The notes: generated by a model from the sequence alone, not told the origin. 17,839 nucleotides of DNA from Coriobacteriales bacterium (GCA_017515355.1 JAFWGD010000135.1:1-17839); one strand, 5' to 3'. Shown: positions 6,169 through 13,430, counted from the stretch's first letter. A program made the numbers and translations.

Positions 6169-7452
6169 ATGAAGACTCTCATAGTCAATTCCGGCAGTTC
6201 ATCTATCAAATACCAGCTCATCGATGTGACGAGCTTCGATGTTCTGCAGTCTGGCGAGGCTGCGCAGATCGGCTTCCCGGGCTCCTACATCCGCTCGAAG
6301 TCGAAGACCAGGATGAAGCACATCAACGTTGCGCTGCCCGACCATGAGGCCGGCATCCGCATGGTTCTCAATGGGCTCCTCGACCCTGACATCGGAGTCA
6401 TCAAGAGCCTCGACGAGATCGGCGCGGTGGGCCACCGCATCGTTCATGGCGGCAAGTACTTCGACGGCCCGGCGATCGTCGACGACGATGTGCTCGACAA
6501 GATCAAGAAGCTCATCAAGCTCGCTCCGCTGCACAACGACGCTGCGGCCAAGGGCATCGAAGCCTGCATGCACCAGATGCAGGGCATCCCGCAGGTGGTC
6601 TCCTTCGACACCGCGTTCCACATGACCATTCCGCCGGAGCATCACACCTACGCGCTCCCGTATGAGTACTACACCGATTACGACGTGCGCAAGTACGGCT
6701 TTCACGGCATCTCCCACGACTACGTCTCGCGCAGGGTCGCTGCGCTCATGGGCCGCAGGCGCGAGTCCATGCGAATCGTCTCCTGCCATCTCGGCAACGG
6801 CGGCAGCATCTGCGCCATCAAGAAGGGCAAGTCCTTCGACACCTCGATGGGATTCACTCCGCTCGACGGAATCATGATGGGCACGCGCTGCGGCTCCATC
6901 GACCCGGCGATCATCCCCTTCATCATGGAGGAGAAGGATCTCACGCCGCAGGAGATGGACGCGATCCTGAACAGGGAGTCTGGCCTGCTGGGCGTCTCCG
7001 GAATCAGCAACGACATCCGCGAGATCGATGAGGCGAGGTATTCCGGCAACTACAGGGCCGACCTCGCGTTGAAGATGTACGCGGAATCGGTGCGCAGGTA
7101 CATCGGCGCATTCGCCTTCGAGATGGGCGGCTGCGATGCGCTGACGATTACCGCGGGAATCGGCCAGAACAGCGCTATGATGCGCAGGATGATCCTCGAG
7201 CATATGGAGGGCTTCGGCATCGTCTGCGACTGGGAGGCCAACGCCAACGTCGGCGCCAAGGATTGCGCCATCAGCACCGAAGGCTCGCCGATCCAGGTCT
7301 ACGTCATCCACACCAACGAGGAGTACATCATCGCAAAGGACTGCGAGAGGCTCTGCGCCAAGCCCGAGGAGATCGCCTTCGACAATGACCCTCTCAAGGA
7401 GCCCGCGAAGGACTTCGACACTTCCAAGGGCATCCCGTTCATCGAGGAGTAG
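6169..7452 (+). CDS. ackA: Acetate kinase
   Basis: The 427-residue protein carries the acetokinase signatures in order: LIVNSGSSSIKYQ at the N-terminus, GHRIVHGG near residue 90, DTAFH, RKYGFHGISHDYVS, the phosphate-binding CHLGNGGSI, FTPLDGIMMGTRCGSIDP and TAGIGQNS. It interconverts acetyl phosphate plus ADP with acetate plus ATP, the substrate-level phosphorylation step of acetate fermentation. ATG 6169 follows GGTGGAG closely; GTG 6160 in frame is an alternative adding three residues. The product is about 25 residues longer than the usual 400, through an acidic C-terminal extension after the last conserved helix. Its usual partner pta lies immediately downstream but on the opposite strand. 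Confidence 0.96.
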   Translation: MKTLIVNSGSSSIKYQLIDVTSFDVLQSGEAAQIGFPGSYIRSKSKTRMKHINVALPDHEAGIRMVLNGLLDPDIGVIKSLDEIGAVGHRIVHGGKYFDGPAIVDDDVLDKIKKLIKLAPLHNDAAAKGIEACMHQMQGIPQVVSFDTAFHMTIPPEHHTYALPYEYYTDYDVRKYGFHGISHDYVSRRVAALMGRRRESMRIVSCHLGNGGSICAIKKGKSFDTSMGFTPLDGIMMGTRCGSIDPAIIPFIMEEKDLTPQEMDAILNRESGLLGVSGISNDIREIDEARYSGNYRADLALKMYAESVRRYIGAFAFEMGGCDALTITAGIGQNSAMMRRMILEHMEGFGIVCDWEANANVGAKDCAISTEGSPIQVYVIHTNEEYIIAKDCERLCAKPEEIAFDNDPLKEPAKDFDTSKGIPFIEE

Positions 7453-7480
7453 CCCTCCGAGATCTGCAACGCAACGACGA

Positions 7481-7516
7481 AGAAGGCACCGCGCTCGCGA
7501 TGCCTTCTCTCTTTCT
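7481..7516. terminator. Shared terminator between convergent ackA and pta
   Basis: AGAAGGCA (7481-7488) pairs perfectly with TGCCTTCT (7501-7508). The loop itself can form a small CGC/GCG stem. On the plus strand it is followed by CTCTTTCT, suited to ending the ackA transcript. The minus-strand flank is less T-rich, so termination for pta is probably weaker. Confidence 0.7.
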
Positions 7517-7536
7517 CGCTGGTTGCTTTTGCGTGG

Positions 7537-8529
7537 CTAGCAGAGAGCCTGCGCCTGCACCGCCGTAATCGCGATGACGCCGACGATGTCCTCGGCCGTG
7601 CATCCACGTGAGAGGTCGTTTATCGGCTTCGCGATTCCCTGCGTCATCGGGCCGTATGCCTCCGCCTTCGCGAGGCGCTGAACCGCCTTGTAGGCGATGT
7701 TGCCCGCATCGATGTCGGGGAAGATCAGGACGTTAGCCTTTCCCGCAACCTCGCTGCCCGGCGCCTTCGATTTGCCGACGGACTCGATGATCGCGGCGTC
7801 GAACTGCAACTCGCCGTCGATTTGCAGGTCGGGGCGCAGCTCCTTCGCCAGCGCCGTGGCCTCTCGCACCTTGTCGACTGCGGGGCTCTTCGCGCTTCCG
7901 TAGGTGGAGTGGGAGAGCATTGCGACCGTTGGGGTGGAGCCTACGAGCTGCGTGAACGAGTCTGCTGAAGCCGAGGCTATATGAGCAAGTTCCTCGGCCG
8001 TGGGATGCTGGTTGAGCGCGCAGTCGGCGAATACGAAGATGCCGTCCTCGCCTAGGTCGCAATCGGGCACGACCATGACGAAGAAGGTCGAGACGAGCTT
8101 GGTGTTCGGCGCGGTCTTGAGGATCTGCAGCGCGGCGCGCAGCACGTCGGAGGTCGCGTGGATTGCGCCCGAGACCATTCCGTCGGCGATGCCGAAGTAG
8201 ACCATCATCGCTCCGAAGTAGAGCTCGTCGAGCATCTTCTCCCAAGCAGCCTCTCGCGTGATGCCCTTCTTCTCGCGCATCTCGAAGTACTTCTGCGCGA
8301 ACCTGTCGTGGTCTGGCGAGCGCCTGGGGTCGACGATCTGGATGCCGGTGAGGTCGATGCCCTCGTCGGCGAGGTCGTCTGGGTCACCTAGCACGATGAT
8401 GTTGGCGATGCCCTGGTCGGTTGCGGCTCGCGCAGCTCTCAGCGTGCGCCTGTCGTTGCCCTCGGGAAGCACGATGATCTTCTTGTCCGAAGCTGCCTTT
8501 GCTATAACGCTGTCGAGAAACTCGCTCAT
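7537..8529 (-). CDS. pta: Phosphate acetyltransferase
   Basis: The 330-residue protein is the short, single-domain PTA_PTB type, without the N-terminal regulatory domains of enterobacterial Pta. Visible family motifs are IIVLPEGNDRRTLRAA near the N-terminus, GMVSGAIHATSDVLRAALQ, MLSHSTYGSAKSP, DGELQFDAAI, and the C-terminal ANVLIFPDIDAGNIAYKAVQR and GCTAEDIV. It converts acetyl-CoA and phosphate to acetyl phosphate and CoA, feeding AckA. ATG 8529 is chosen because AAAGGA lies five bases upstream and homology begins there; the in-frame extension to 8652 overlaps the promoter. A well-formed promoter lies about 100 bases upstream. Confidence 0.95.
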   Translation of the reverse strand: MSEFLDSVIAKAASDKKIIVLPEGNDRRTLRAARAATDQGIANIIVLGDPDDLADEGIDLTGIQIVDPRRSPDHDRFAQKYFEMREKKGITREAAWEKMLDELYFGAMMVYFGIADGMVSGAIHATSDVLRAALQILKTAPNTKLVSTFFVMVVPDCDLGEDGIFVFADCALNQHPTAEELAHIASASADSFTQLVGSTPTVAMLSHSTYGSAKSPAVDKVREATALAKELRPDLQIDGELQFDAAIIESVGKSKAPGSEVAGKANVLIFPDIDAGNIAYKAVQRLAKAEAYGPMTQGIAKPINDLSRGCTAEDIVGVIAITAVQAQALC

Positions 8530-8627
8530 GTGAATCCTTTCTGCGCTCGCGCCGACCTGCGGCCACGCGGCGAAAAACCTTGTGCCATCCGGCCCGCAGT
8601 TGCGCGGAGGAATGGCTTCACGTAACG

Positions 8628-8656
8628 ATGATACCCTCCAAACGGTGCTCAATCAA
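8628..8656 (-). promoter_or_regulatory. Promoter of pta
   Basis: On the minus strand TTGATT (complement of 8651-8656) and TATCAT (complement of 8628-8633) are separated by exactly 17 bases. Five of six -10 positions match the consensus. The predicted start near 8621 gives a leader of about 92 bases before ATG 8529. Confidence 0.65.
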
Positions 8657-8686
8657 ACTGCGGAGAGGTGCCGTCGTGGTTTGGAG

Positions 8687-8692
8687 TACAAT
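8687..8692 (+). promoter_or_regulatory. Candidate -10 box for the glf operon
   Basis: TACAAT matches five of six consensus positions and lies 55 bases before the proposed TTG start of glf. No acceptable -35 is seen 16-18 bases upstream, so an activator may be needed or the promoter may lie elsewhere. It is back to back with the pta promoter. Confidence 0.3.
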
Positions 8693-8746
8693 TGTTTCGC
8701 GTCTGGCAAGCGCATGTTCGCGCGCAGATTGGGAAGAGGAATTCGA

Positions 8747-9985
8747 TTGCATATCTCCACTGAGAGCGTGCCCGACCTTCGCGGCTACGATGCCATCGTC
8801 ATCGGCGCCGGCTTCGCAGGTTCGGTTATCGCGCGCGAGCTGGCGGAGCGCGCCAGGATGAGCGTTGCGCTGGTCGAGTCGCGCGACCACATCGGCGGCA
8901 ACTCCTACGATGCTCTCGACGAGCATGGCGTGCTGGTCCATAGGTATGGGCCGCATATCTTCCACACGGCCAACGAGCGCGTCTTCAGCTACCTCTCGAG
9001 GTTCACGCAGTGGCGCGCCTACGAGCACCGAGTCCTCGCGCGCCTAGACGAGAGCACCTACATCCCCGTTCCGTTCAACAAGACCTCTATCGAGATCGCA
9101 TTCGGCAAGGAGAGGGGTGCCGAGCTCATCGACAAGCTTGTCGAGGCATACGGCGATGAGCGCAAGGTGCCGATAGCGCAATTGCGTCAGACGGACGACC
9201 CCGACCTCGCCGAGCTCGCCGACTTCGTCTACGAGAACGTCTTCCGCCACTACTCCAGCAAGCAGTGGGGAACCGATCCCTCCACGCTCGACCCCTCGAT
9301 CACCGGCCGAGTGCCCGTATTCATCTCGCGTGACGACCGCTACTTCCAAGATCCCTTCCAGGGGATGCCCGCCCAAGGATACACGCGGCTATTCGAGTCG
9401 CTGTTGGATTGCGAGGGAATCGACCTGTTCCTAGGCCTCGATGCGCGCAGCTTCCTCGGATTCGCTGGAGATGGCGAGCGTCTGCTGCAGGCCGTCGTCA
9501 ACGGCGAGCCATATAGCGGCATCGTCGTCTTCACCGGCTCGGTCGACGAGCTCTTCGGCTTCAGGTTCGGCAGGCTGCCGTACCGTTCGCTCGACTTCGA
9601 TTTCGAGACGCTGCCGATGAGGCGCTTCCAGCCCTGCGCCACGGTCAACTACACGGTGAGCGAGGATTACACGAGAATCACGGAGTTTTCCCACCTCACC
9701 GGCCAAGAGCTCGAGGTGACGACGATAATGAGGGAGTATCCTTGCGCTTACGAAGGCAAGCCCGGCCAGATTCCCTACTATGTTGTCCCCGGAGAGGAGA
9801 GCGCGCGCAGGTATGGCCAATATGCCGAGCTGGCCGCGTCGATCTCGCGATTCCACCTTCTCGGAAGGCTGGCCGAGTATCGCTACTACAACATGGATGC
9901 AGTCGTTGCGCGAGCCCTCGAGCTCGCCGATGATCTATGCGAGCAAGCCCAGCTTGCTGGAAAGAAGGTACTTCAGGATGGCTGA
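8747..9985 (+). CDS. glf: UDP-galactopyranose mutase
   Basis: From TTG 8747 the product has 412 residues. It begins with an FAD-binding YDAIVIGAGFAGSVIA (GxGxxG, about 14-29), then HIGGNSYD, the HRYGPHIFHT motif (65-74), YIPVPFN, KQWGT (172-176) and SRDDRYFQDPFQGMP, all characteristic of bacterial UGM. The flavoenzyme converts UDP-galactopyranose to UDP-galactofuranose, the donor for Galf-containing glycans. TTG 8747 has AGAGGA six bases upstream and starts close to the homology. ATG 8714 is in frame but lacks a ribosome site, and GTG 8582 overlaps the pta promoter. The end overlaps the next glycosyltransferase by 8 bases, indicating translational coupling. Confidence 0.93.
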   Translation: MHISTESVPDLRGYDAIVIGAGFAGSVIARELAERARMSVALVESRDHIGGNSYDALDEHGVLVHRYGPHIFHTANERVFSYLSRFTQWRAYEHRVLARLDESTYIPVPFNKTSIEIAFGKERGAELIDKLVEAYGDERKVPIAQLRQTDDPDLAELADFVYENVFRHYSSKQWGTDPSTLDPSITGRVPVFISRDDRYFQDPFQGMPAQGYTRLFESLLDCEGIDLFLGLDARSFLGFAGDGERLLQAVVNGEPYSGIVVFTGSVDELFGFRFGRLPYRSLDFDFETLPMRRFQPCATVNYTVSEDYTRITEFSHLTGQELEVTTIMREYPCAYEGKPGQIPYYVVPGEESARRYGQYAELAASISRFHLLGRLAEYRYYNMDAVVARALELADDLCEQAQLAGKKVLQDG

Positions 9986-11018
9986 GAAGCTGATCACGTT
10001 CACCATTCCCTGCTACAACTCCGCCGAATACATGGATCACTGCATCCAGACGATCATCGACGGCTCTGCCAAGCGCCTCGACGAGATCGAGGTCATCATT
10101 GTCGACGACGGTTCGATGAAGGACGACACGCCTGCGAAGGCCGATGGCTGGGAGGCGCGCTATCCTGGCATCATCCGCGCGATCCACCAGGAGAACGCCG
10201 GCCATGGGGGAGCGGTGAACAAGGGTCTCGCGAATGCGCGCGGCGAGTTCTTCAAGGTGGTCGACTCCGACGATTGGCTGGACGAGGAATCGCTTGAGGC
10301 CATGCTCGACCTGATCGTGGCGTTCGAGGAGAGCAGCGAGGAGCCGATCGATATCTTCCTTGCGAATTACGTCTACGAGCACGTCGAGCGCGGCCAGGAG
10401 GTCATGGACTACAAGAAGTCGCTGCCCGTCGGAAGGCCCTTCGGCTGGTCCGAGATCCGCAAGTTCGGCATCTCACGCTACATCCTCATGCACTCGGTGA
10501 TCTTCCGCACAAGCGTCCTGCGCGACTGTGGGCTGCGCCTGCCCGAGCACACCTTCTACGTCGATAACATCTTCGTCTACGTTCCGCTTCCGCATGCCAA
10601 GCGCATGATGTACCTCGATCTGGACCTCTACCGCTGGTTCATCGGCAGGGAGGACCAGTCGATCAACGAGAAGGTGATGGCCTCGCGCATCGAACAGCAG
10701 CTTCGCGTCACTCGCGCGCTCATCGACTCCTACGATCTCAGCAGCGACATCGACGAGCCCAAGCTCGCGGAGTACATGGGCAACTACCTTGCGATGATGC
10801 TCGCAATCTGCTCCGTCTTCTCGCTGCTCTCCGAACGCGAGGACAAGTACGAGCTGCGCGCGGGAATCTGGGATTACCTCAAGGTGCGAAACCCCAACAC
10901 ATATCGCTTCATCAGGAAGAATCCGCTCGTCTTGATGTCGAACAGCTCGAGCAAGTCCTGGGGACATGTTGAGCTATTCCTCTACCGCATCGCTCAGAAG
11001 CTCTTCAAGTTCAACTAG
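9978..11018 (+). CDS. Family 2 glycosyltransferase, coupled to glf
   Basis: The 346-residue protein has a GT-A fold N-terminal domain. It shows the opening strand ITFTIPCYNSAEYMDHCI, a nucleotide-binding VDDGS (42-46), NAGHGGAVNKGL, and the metal-binding DSDDW (96-100). The C-terminal half is helical, with one moderately hydrophobic stretch (YLAMMLAICSVFSLL) and a basic end, suggesting peripheral membrane association. ATG 9978 lies inside the end of glf. Position directly after UDP-galactopyranose mutase suggests it acts in the same surface-glycan pathway, perhaps as a galactofuranosyltransferase. That specificity is inference from context; the family alone does not reveal donor or acceptor. 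The frame extends upstream to 9780 but that part is a shadow of glf. Confidence 0.88.
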   Translation: MAEKLITFTIPCYNSAEYMDHCIQTIIDGSAKRLDEIEVIIVDDGSMKDDTPAKADGWEARYPGIIRAIHQENAGHGGAVNKGLANARGEFFKVVDSDDWLDEESLEAMLDLIVAFEESSEEPIDIFLANYVYEHVERGQEVMDYKKSLPVGRPFGWSEIRKFGISRYILMHSVIFRTSVLRDCGLRLPEHTFYVDNIFVYVPLPHAKRMMYLDLDLYRWFIGREDQSINEKVMASRIEQQLRVTRALIDSYDLSSDIDEPKLAEYMGNYLAMMLAICSVFSLLSEREDKYELRAGIWDYLKVRNPNTYRFIRKNPLVLMSNSSSKSWGHVELFLYRIAQKLFKFN

Positions 11019-11027
11019 GGCAGGCTT

Positions 11028-11085
11028 GAGAGCAGGCTTGATGCCGCGCTCTGCTTTGAGGGCAGACTGGATGCTGTGCTCTCTC
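11028..11085. terminator. Two tandem hairpins, probable bidirectional terminator, built on a 25-base repeat
   Basis: The gap between convergent genes holds two copies of a 25-base element (11028-11052 and 11058-11082, 20 of 25 identical, 30-base period). Each can fold. The first pairs AGAGC (11029-11033) with GCTCT (11048-11052) plus an inner GGC/GCC. The second pairs GAGGGCA with TGTGCTCTC ends over 7 bp with one wobble. A TTT follows the first. Both transcripts probably end here, although T tracts are poor. Confidence 0.5.
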
Positions 11086-11092
11086 GAACAGG

Positions 11093-12613
11093 CTAGTTGC
11101 CGCGACCGTACTTCCCGGAATACTTGTTGGAACGCCGTCTGCGAAGGTTGGCGTGATAGGCACTGCGATTGTCGCGGTTCCCCTGGTTTCCATGGCTCTG
11201 AGACTTTCCATGGCCTCCATGGGCCGCAGCTTGGCGCTCCGCATGCGCCTTTGCCTGCTCGGCCTTGCGCGTGATGTAGGCGTGCACCTTCGCCTTGTAG
11301 TCCAGCCCCTTGTCAAGTATCGTCACGGTCTCGACGTGGTAGGTCTGCGGGAATAGGTCTACCGGGGTGACGCTGCGCACCTCGTAGCCGAGCTCGCACA
11401 GCGAGATCGTGTCGCGCGCGAGCGTAGTGGGGTTGCAGGAGACCAACGCAATCCTCTCGGGCGACATGGAGACGACGCTCTCGTAGACGTGCGAGGCGAT
11501 TCCGCTGTAGGGCGGATCCATCAGCAACACGTCGACGCGCCCGAAGTCGCGCGACTCCCTGCCGGCGTCTCCTCCGACGACGATCGCGTCGAGGTCGTTC
11601 TCCTCGAGGTTTCGGCGCAGGTCGCGGATCGAGCTGGATGTGGATTCGATCGCATAGACGAGCGAGCTGCGCTGCGCCATCGGGAGCGTGAACGTCCCGG
11701 TGCCGCAGTAGAGGTCGCAGCAGATGTCGGTGGGCTGGATGTCGAGCTGGTTGATCACGACATCGACAAGTCGCTCTGCCGCCAGCGTGTTCACTTGGAA
11801 GAACGAGGGGGCGGAGACCCGCATCGTGATCCCGTTGAGCCTCTCGCGCCAGACATCCGCTCCATAGAGGATCTCGGAGGAGTCGGGGCGGGTGCCCTTG
11901 TTGCTCTCCTTCTGCATTACGCGCGTGATCGATGTGCAGCTCACGGCACTCGTGATGATGTCGACGGCCGCCTTGCGCGGGAAATGCCCCGTGGTGGTCC
12001 AAAGCGCTATCTGCTGGCTGTTGGTGATGGTCGAGGCCCTTATGCCGACGCGGTAGAGGCCATAGTCCATCGCCTTGAGGTAGCCGAGCGCGCCTGCGAG
12101 CGACTTGGGCACGCGCTCGTATCCGGAGGCAAAGAGCGGGCACGACTCGATCGGCACGATGGCGTCACTGTTGGCAACATGGTATCCGAGTTGGAGTTTG
12201 CCGCCCTCCATCGTCGGCACGAGCTCGATCTTGTTGCGGTATCCGAGCTGCTTGGGGGAGGGGATGCAGTCGCTGACGAGCTCTTCCGCGCCATCGATCT
12301 TGGCGATTCGCTGCAGCGCATCGACGACGAAGGTTCGCTTCCATGCGAGCTGGGCCTCGTAGTCGAGGAACTGCCAAGGACATCCTCCGCAAGCATCGCA
12401 ATGCTTGCAGTATCTCGTGGGATTCCTGTATTGCGAGGGCTCGAGGACATACTTGATCTGAGCCCTGTCGTAGCGCTGGGTTTCGGAGACTATCTCGATT
12501 TGGAGTTTATCGCCCGGACATGCGTTGGGAACGAAGACGACCTTGCCGGATGGGAGCTTCGCAACCCCATCTCCTCCATAGGCAAGACGCTCGACTACAA
12601 CTTCCTCAATCAT
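11093..12613 (-). CDS. RumA/RlmD-type 23S rRNA (uracil-C5)-methyltransferase with basic C-terminal tail
   Basis: The 506-residue protein starts with a TRAM-like beta domain (LAYGGDGVAKL, VFVPNACPGD). It then has the iron-sulfur cysteine pattern C69-x5-C75-x2-C78 with C158, and the SAM-dependent domain: QVNTLAAERL, DLYCGTGTFTLP (300-311), LLMDPPYSGI (363-372), the catalytic SCNPTTLARD (C393) and HVETV (E428). These enzymes methylate uridine C5 in 23S rRNA (m5U) or in tRNA; which site is modified here is uncertain. Beyond about residue 440 comes a helical basic stretch, then a low-complexity tail rich in His, Gly, Asn and Arg (about 460-506) that is not part of the core enzyme. The ribosome site before ATG 12613 is weak. 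Confidence 0.9.
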   Translation of the reverse strand: MIEEVVVERLAYGGDGVAKLPSGKVVFVPNACPGDKLQIEIVSETQRYDRAQIKYVLEPSQYRNPTRYCKHCDACGGCPWQFLDYEAQLAWKRTFVVDALQRIAKIDGAEELVSDCIPSPKQLGYRNKIELVPTMEGGKLQLGYHVANSDAIVPIESCPLFASGYERVPKSLAGALGYLKAMDYGLYRVGIRASTITNSQQIALWTTTGHFPRKAAVDIITSAVSCTSITRVMQKESNKGTRPDSSEILYGADVWRERLNGITMRVSAPSFFQVNTLAAERLVDVVINQLDIQPTDICCDLYCGTGTFTLPMAQRSSLVYAIESTSSSIRDLRRNLEENDLDAIVVGGDAGRESRDFGRVDVLLMDPPYSGIASHVYESVVSMSPERIALVSCNPTTLARDTISLCELGYEVRSVTPVDLFPQTYHVETVTILDKGLDYKAKVHAYITRKAEQAKAHAERQAAAHGGHGKSQSHGNQGNRDNRSAYHANLRRRRSNKYSGKYGRGN

Positions 12614-12718
12614 CCGCGTGCTCTTTTCGAGATGGGTAAAGACGCGCGTTGCGCGTGGGACGAGCGATGCATTGCAGGTCGAGCGTCGTGTTCAATTTCG
12701 CGTTCCCGATATGCTTTC

Positions 12719-12747
12719 TTGTCGTATTGGCCGTTCGGCAATATAAT
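12719..12747 (+). promoter_or_regulatory. Strong promoter of the ferredoxin gene
   Basis: A perfect TATAAT (12742-12747) is separated by 17 bases from TTGTCG (12719-12724, four of six matches). This is the best promoter in the window. The start is expected near 12754, giving an untranslated leader of about 117 bases. The remaining interval towards the methyltransferase gene (12614-12718) holds an ACGCGC/GCGCGT inverted repeat (12642-12647, 12651-12656) and no clear promoter for that gene. Confidence 0.75.
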
Positions 12748-12751
12748 CGAG

Positions 12752-12837
12752 TTCGGGTTCACAACCGAGAGCCATGTTGGAGGGCATGGTTCCGCAATTG
12801 CCATAAACATTTTATGCGTTTTTTCCGTGAACCTGAG
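12752..12837 (+). ncRNA. Structured 5' leader of the ferredoxin mRNA (candidate cis-regulatory RNA)
   Basis: The transcript 5' end can pair with the region just before the ribosome site. Bases 12752-12762 pair with 12827-12837 (11 bp, two wobbles; the core GGTTCAC/GTGAACC is perfect). Inside this stem are two hairpins: 12769-12776 with 12785-12792 (8 bp, one wobble) and CATAAA/TTTATG (12802-12807, 12811-12816) followed by CGTTTTTT. This makes a three-way junction. GGTT (12756-12759) can alternatively pair with AACC (12763-12766), which would break the closing stem. I recognise no known riboswitch class. It could equally be a 5' stabilising structure. Confidence 0.4.
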
Positions 12838-12870
12838 GAAGAAAGAGAAACATTTTACAGGAGGTAAGAA

Positions 12871-13038
12871 ATGGCAGTGACTATCAGCGATGCATGCGTT
12901 GGTTGCGGATCCTGCACCACCGTTTGCCCCGTCGGCGCTATTGCGATCAACGCGGACGGCAAGGCCGAGGCCAACGACACCTGCGTCGAGTGCGGAGCTT
13001 GCACCGGAGCATGCCCGGTCCAGGCAATCTCTCTGTAG
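12871..13038 (+). CDS. 2[4Fe-4S] ferredoxin, clostridial type
   Basis: A 55-residue protein with two complete cluster motifs CxxCxxCxxxCP: C9, C12, C15, C19 and C38, C41, C44, C48. Length and pseudo-twofold symmetry are those of the clostridial ferredoxins, cytoplasmic low-potential electron carriers for enzymes such as pyruvate:ferredoxin oxidoreductase and hydrogenases. A near-perfect AGGAGGT (12859-12865) lies five bases before the ATG, and the promoter has a consensus -10, so high expression is expected. The acidic composition and absence of any extension fit a stand-alone carrier. It is monocistronic: a strong terminator starts 12 bases after the stop. It fits an anaerobic metabolism feeding acetyl-CoA to Pta and AckA. 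Confidence 0.95.
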   Translation: MAVTISDACVGCGSCTTVCPVGAIAINADGKAEANDTCVECGACTGACPVQAISL

Positions 13039-13050
13039 AGATAGGCTGTT

Positions 13051-13097
13051 GAGCCGGCCGTGCGCGGTTCGCGTGCGGTCGGCTCTTTTGCGTTTTC
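13051..13097 (+). terminator. Strong intrinsic terminator of the ferredoxin gene
   Basis: GAGCCGGCCG (13051-13060) pairs with CGGTCGGCTC (13076-13085) over 10 bp with one wobble, and the inner GCG-rich bases can extend the stem. TTTTGCGTTTT follows. This is an efficient rho-independent terminator by pattern. Confidence 0.85.
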
Positions 13098-13154
13098 GGG
13101 AAGGTTTCCCGCCGTCGATTCGCCTCGTTGCGGCTCGACACCCATCGTTCAAGC

Positions 13155-13230
13155 GCCCTCTTAGCTCAGGGGATAGAGCGTCTGCCTCCGGAGCAGAAAG
13201 TCGAAGGTTCGAATCCTTTAGAGGGCGCCA
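13155..13230 (+). tRNA. tRNA-Arg (anticodon CCG)
   Basis: A 76-base tRNA with encoded CCA (13228-13230). The acceptor arm GCCCTCT pairs with AGAGGGC, the anticodon arm TCTGC/GCAGA carries loop CTCCGGA (anticodon CCG), and the T arm is centred on GGTTCGAATCC. It reads CGG arginine codons. Upstream, between the ferredoxin terminator and the tRNA, are two further hairpins (13097-13111 and 13114-13139) and no clear promoter hexamers. Confidence 0.96.
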
Positions 13231-13430
13231 TTTCTTCGCGGAAAAAGGCCATTTAGCGCCGCAAACCCCGCTGAACATCCCCAAACAGCCGCGAAACGCG
13301 CGGTGAAGTGTCCATTTCGTGTGAATCCCCGAATATACAGGGGAAATGCATTATCATATTCAAGTTAAGTATATAAGCATGACTGCGCCCTTTTTCAGGG
13401 CGTTGACATACGAATTGGAGGTTCGATCAA
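13231..13430 (+). promoter_or_regulatory. tRNA-Arg trailer and cyclophilin promoter region
   Basis: No gene is visible in these 200 bases. Small hairpins at 13288-13304 (GCCGCG/CGCGGT) and 13326-13344 (TCCCC/GGGGA) follow the tRNA but lack T tracts. An AT-rich block with TATATA at 13370-13375 is a likely -10 for the cyclophilin gene, with only a poor -35. A CGCCC/GGGCG hairpin (13386-13390, 13398-13402) would then sit at the transcript 5' end, ahead of GGAGG (13417-13421). Confidence 0.4.

Noticed and set aside
6199..7311. 370-residue minus-strand ORF opposite ackA
   Set aside because: Antisense shadow of the acetate kinase gene, rich in Asp/Arg/Val as expected for a reversed frame.
11489..12880. 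463-residue plus-strand ORF opposite the rRNA methyltransferase
   Set aside because: It is the antisense shadow of a gene with intact catalytic motifs; G+C-rich codons commonly leave such frames open. Its end also runs through the ferredoxin promoter and leader.
13403..13408. Perfect TTGACA as a -35 for the cyclophilin gene
   Set aside because: A -10 at the normal distance would fall at the start codon, and no hexamer resembling one is there.
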